Assembly: GCF_009754915.1 (NCBI RefSeq)
Contig: NZ_WPIK01000005.1
Coordinates: 1 to 64,000, forward strand
Length of the DNA stretch: 64,000 nt
DNA from: Mucilaginibacter arboris
Lineage (GTDB): Bacteria > Bacteroidota > Bacteroidia > Sphingobacteriales > Sphingobacteriaceae
Direction of reading: 5' to 3'
Shown: in pieces, positions 61,993-64,000 of the stretch
Numbering within the stretch: position 1 is the stretch's first letter
Layout: each line of letters begins with the position of its first letter
The notes under the pieces: generated by a model
What the model was told of the DNA's origin: nothing
Databases searched by the model: none
Seen by the model: only the letters and a program-made list of their open reading frames with translations
Program-made: the position numbers and the translations under genes

Positions 61993-63787
61993 ACTGCCTT
62001 TTTAAACGGCGCACTTGCCTTCGCTCCTGCCTGGCGGCTTTATTTATTTCGCGCTGGTCTTTATTTTGTTTATAATCCTCAACCCTTCGCCTCAGGTTAT
62101 GTTCAATTTCTGCCGATAAACCTATAGATCCTTTAATTCCGGCATAAACAGACCGCCAAAGCAATCCCAGGTAAGAAGTATTTTCCGGCCGTTCAAAAAC
62201 AACCGTTTCTACACGCGGCGGACTGTTAAATGTTGGATTATTGCGGATCAGGACAAAAGCATTGGCCAATATGGAGATAAAAGACATGCGCCTGAGCGCG
62301 TTCTTTTCGTCCTGTTTCAATAAAACCACATTCAAATCACGGTATAAAAAAGCAACTGTACCGGTAGCTTTTGTGGCATCCGCCTGCATATCAAAATTAA
62401 GCGAAGTTACAATGCCATTTGTAAACTGTATCAGCCCCAATGTTTTAGTAGCCGGATTAAGGTTAACCAGGTTCATGGGCGCGAGGCTGCCTTTGTAATA
62501 TAAAATGTTTGCAGGATTGGCCGGATCAAAATGCAGGTTAATATTTAACTTGCCGTAGCCCATTAAATTAGCAGTAAGGTTTGCCGTTAAGTTTCTGTTT
62601 GCACGAAGCGTATCTTTACCGGTAAGAATATTATGAACATAACCATTCAGCCGCTCAAAAGTAATGGCTCCGCGAAGTTTGGTTTTAGCGCTTATTTCTG
62701 TATAAATTACATCAATATCTTCCAGGCGCAGCGTTTGGACCGCCATATCTTTGCGGACATTCTTCAAAAGTGTGTATAAACCGCTTTTTGATGAATCTGT
62801 ATGTATTTTAGGTAAAGTACGGTTATAAAAAATATTTGCCCTGCCACCAAAAACAGTAATATCGGAGGCAATAAAATTGCGATAACTGATAAAAGATTGA
62901 TAATCAAAATGATTAATGCGGACTGAATCTGTTGTAAACTCAAAATTACTGCGTTTCAGTGCTGCCTTACCAACAGATGAGGTTATCAATTTTTGTGGCA
63001 TAAAAACAGCATTGGTTATTTTTATGCTCGATTTCGAACTGGAAAAAGTAACTGCCTTTGCCTTATAGTTATATAAACGGTTATCAGTTTGGCCGCTATA
63101 ATTGTTAAATACAACGGTTATATCTTTGCAGAAGTTAAACCTGCTTTTATCATTCTGGCTTGCAGAATCAATTAACATATCTGTTGCTTTAAGGTCAATT
63201 TCTTTTAAATGCCTCACCCTTACCTGATGATCTGTTTCCTCCCGCGACCGAAGGCTGGTATTGCTAAATAGAATTTGCCCTACATGAACTGATTTTAAAG
63301 TGCCTGCAATACGCTGGTAAAACGTTTTTTTACTGCTGTCTGGCAAGTCGTGGTTTCTAAATGGCTGATAAATAGCCTGAATAGCAGGGTTACTAATTAC
63401 AACTTCATCCATATCCAACTCCTTTTTAAAATATAATTTAAACGGATGGATATGCTTCAGCACAATTTTATCAACCGAAAGTGTATATAAATTATTAGGC
63501 GCTTTGCCTGCCTTTTTTAAGCGGTTAAAAACAGCAGTATCGGGTTTTAGCGTGAGATGATCTATTATAATACGGCCCCTAATTACATGGATGCTGCTGC
63601 CTGTAAATTCAGCCTGGTACAAACCATTGCTAAGCTTAAAAACTGTTTTTTTAAGTTGTGCCGATAAAACAGGAGAAAAATAAAGGTTAATAACCACTGC
63701 AGCCATCAATATTAAAAACAGCAACACTAACAGTGGTAAACCTAATTTTTTAAACCATTTGTTGTTTGTTAACTTTTTAAACTTCAT
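61970..63787 (-). CDS. AsmA/DUF748-like membrane-anchored protein
   Basis: 605 residues. One N-terminal membrane helix (about 14-36), then a long beta-rich periplasmic region with repeated short strands (LSVDKIVLKHIHPFKLYFKKELDMDEVVISNPAIQ; LRLEDIDVIYTEIS; TANLMGYGKLNINLHFD), as in AsmA/TamB-type lipid-transfer proteins, and a basic helical C-terminus (KAARQERRQVRRLKRQLKE). It probably spans the periplasm to help outer-membrane lipid transport. An ACAG motif match is at 63001. Confidence 0.75.
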   Translation of the reverse strand: MKFKKLTNNKWFKKLGLPLLVLLFLILMAAVVINLYFSPVLSAQLKKTVFKLSNGLYQAEFTGSSIHVIRGRIIIDHLTLKPDTAVFNRLKKAGKAPNNLYTLSVDKIVLKHIHPFKLYFKKELDMDEVVISNPAIQAIYQPFRNHDLPDSSKKTFYQRIAGTLKSVHVGQILFSNTSLRSREETDHQVRVRHLKEIDLKATDMLIDSASQNDKSRFNFCKDITVVFNNYSGQTDNRLYNYKAKAVTFSSSKSSIKITNAVFMPQKLITSSVGKAALKRSNFEFTTDSVRINHFDYQSFISYRNFIASDITVFGGRANIFYNRTLPKIHTDSSKSGLYTLLKNVRKDMAVQTLRLEDIDVIYTEISAKTKLRGAITFERLNGYVHNILTGKDTLRANRNLTANLTANLMGYGKLNINLHFDPANPANILYYKGSLAPMNLVNLNPATKTLGLIQFTNGIVTSLNFDMQADATKATGTVAFLYRDLNVVLLKQDEKNALRRMSFISILANAFVLIRNNPTFNSPPRVETVVFERPENTSYLGLLWRSVYAGIKGSIGLSAEIEHNLRRRVEDYKQNKDQREINKAARQERRQVRRLKRQLKEAQDY

Positions 63788-64000
63788 TCTAATCGTCTTC
63801 CTGCCGACTTTATTTATACGTTAACATTTTAGAAAACCAGTACAATATATAGAATAGTTTTTTAAAAGATACGTTTTCTAATGCTAAGCACGAGTTACTT
63901 GTAATAATATTATCAATCGTTTAATAGCTAAATGCTGCCAATCTGTCATTTTATTAAATAACATTTTCTTACTTTTGCATTCTTAATTTTTTATGATGAA
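63788..64000 (+). promoter_or_regulatory. Promoter and start of a gene cut by the window edge
   Basis: -7 box TACTTTTG at 63970-63977, exact consensus, followed by a T-rich leader and ATGATG at 63993. Only two or three codons are visible, so no product can be named. The remaining 180 bp show nothing clear. Confidence 0.4.

Noticed and set aside
1-64000. tRNA, rRNA, riboswitch or CRISPR elements
   Set aside because: None recognised by eye; a covariance-model search could still find small RNAs, which I could not run.

Overview
The window is chromosomal DNA of a Bacteroidota bacterium, most likely a Sphingobacteriaceae relative (Pedobacter/Mucilaginibacter type). This rests on low G+C, TAnnTTTG-type -7 promoter boxes, almost no Shine-Dalgarno sites before genes, a complete alternative complex III (act) plus caa3-like oxidase cluster, and typical families (DUF4286, DUF2461, DUF420, LVIVD, Omp85, DUF4369-thioredoxin, SerB-SerA fusion). 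No rRNA, tRNA, CRISPR array, phage or intact insertion sequence was recognised.

Layout. 0.1-5 kb: a small outer-membrane protein, an OmpR-type response regulator and histidine kinase, and an S9 peptidase-like lipoprotein that has lost its catalytic Ser and His. 5-10 kb: a TPR / DUF4286 / rmlC operon, then a phosphoesterase, an OmpA-like lipoprotein and DUF2461. 10-26.8 kb: one long minus-strand respiratory block, actABCDEF-coxB-ctaD-ctaA-ctaB-two subunit III genes-subunit IV-sco-DUF420-small membrane protein, which moves electrons from quinol through cytochrome c to oxygen and makes its own heme A and CuA centre. 27-43 kb: housekeeping genes (deoxyhypusine synthase-like, prfB with its programmed +1 frameshift, pgi, dnaG, asnS) mixed with two toxin-antitoxin modules, a glutaminyl cyclotransferase and a DUF559 gene framed by a perfect 30-bp inverted repeat. 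43-64 kb: secreted proteins, an M20 hydrolase, secA, a DUF433/DUF5615 toxin-antitoxin locus with a frameshift, purD, a TlpA-like thioredoxin, an arginase-like protein, an epimerase, a SerB-SerA fusion lacking its NAD domain, ilvE and an AsmA-like protein.

The most unusual signal is not a gene. A 12-bp word, TAAAAGAAGCAT (sister form TAAAAACAGCAT), recurs about 30 times, mostly between genes, with an AT-rich half-arm (TTTTTA) about 5 nt upstream. It occurs singly, as inverted pairs forming strong hairpins at gene ends, and as the ends of two 90-100-bp composite units at 50.7-51.1 kb. In form it resembles DNA-uptake-sequence systems or a REP/MITE family. The respiratory operon is almost free of it; the few coding matches there are explained by Lys-Glu-Ala codons.

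Other points of interest: several genes whose -7 box lies 3-6 nt before the ATG (candidate leaderless mRNAs), a primase without zinc ligands, and a 39-bp direct repeat of the cyclotransferase 3' end on both sides of a HEPN/MNT module.
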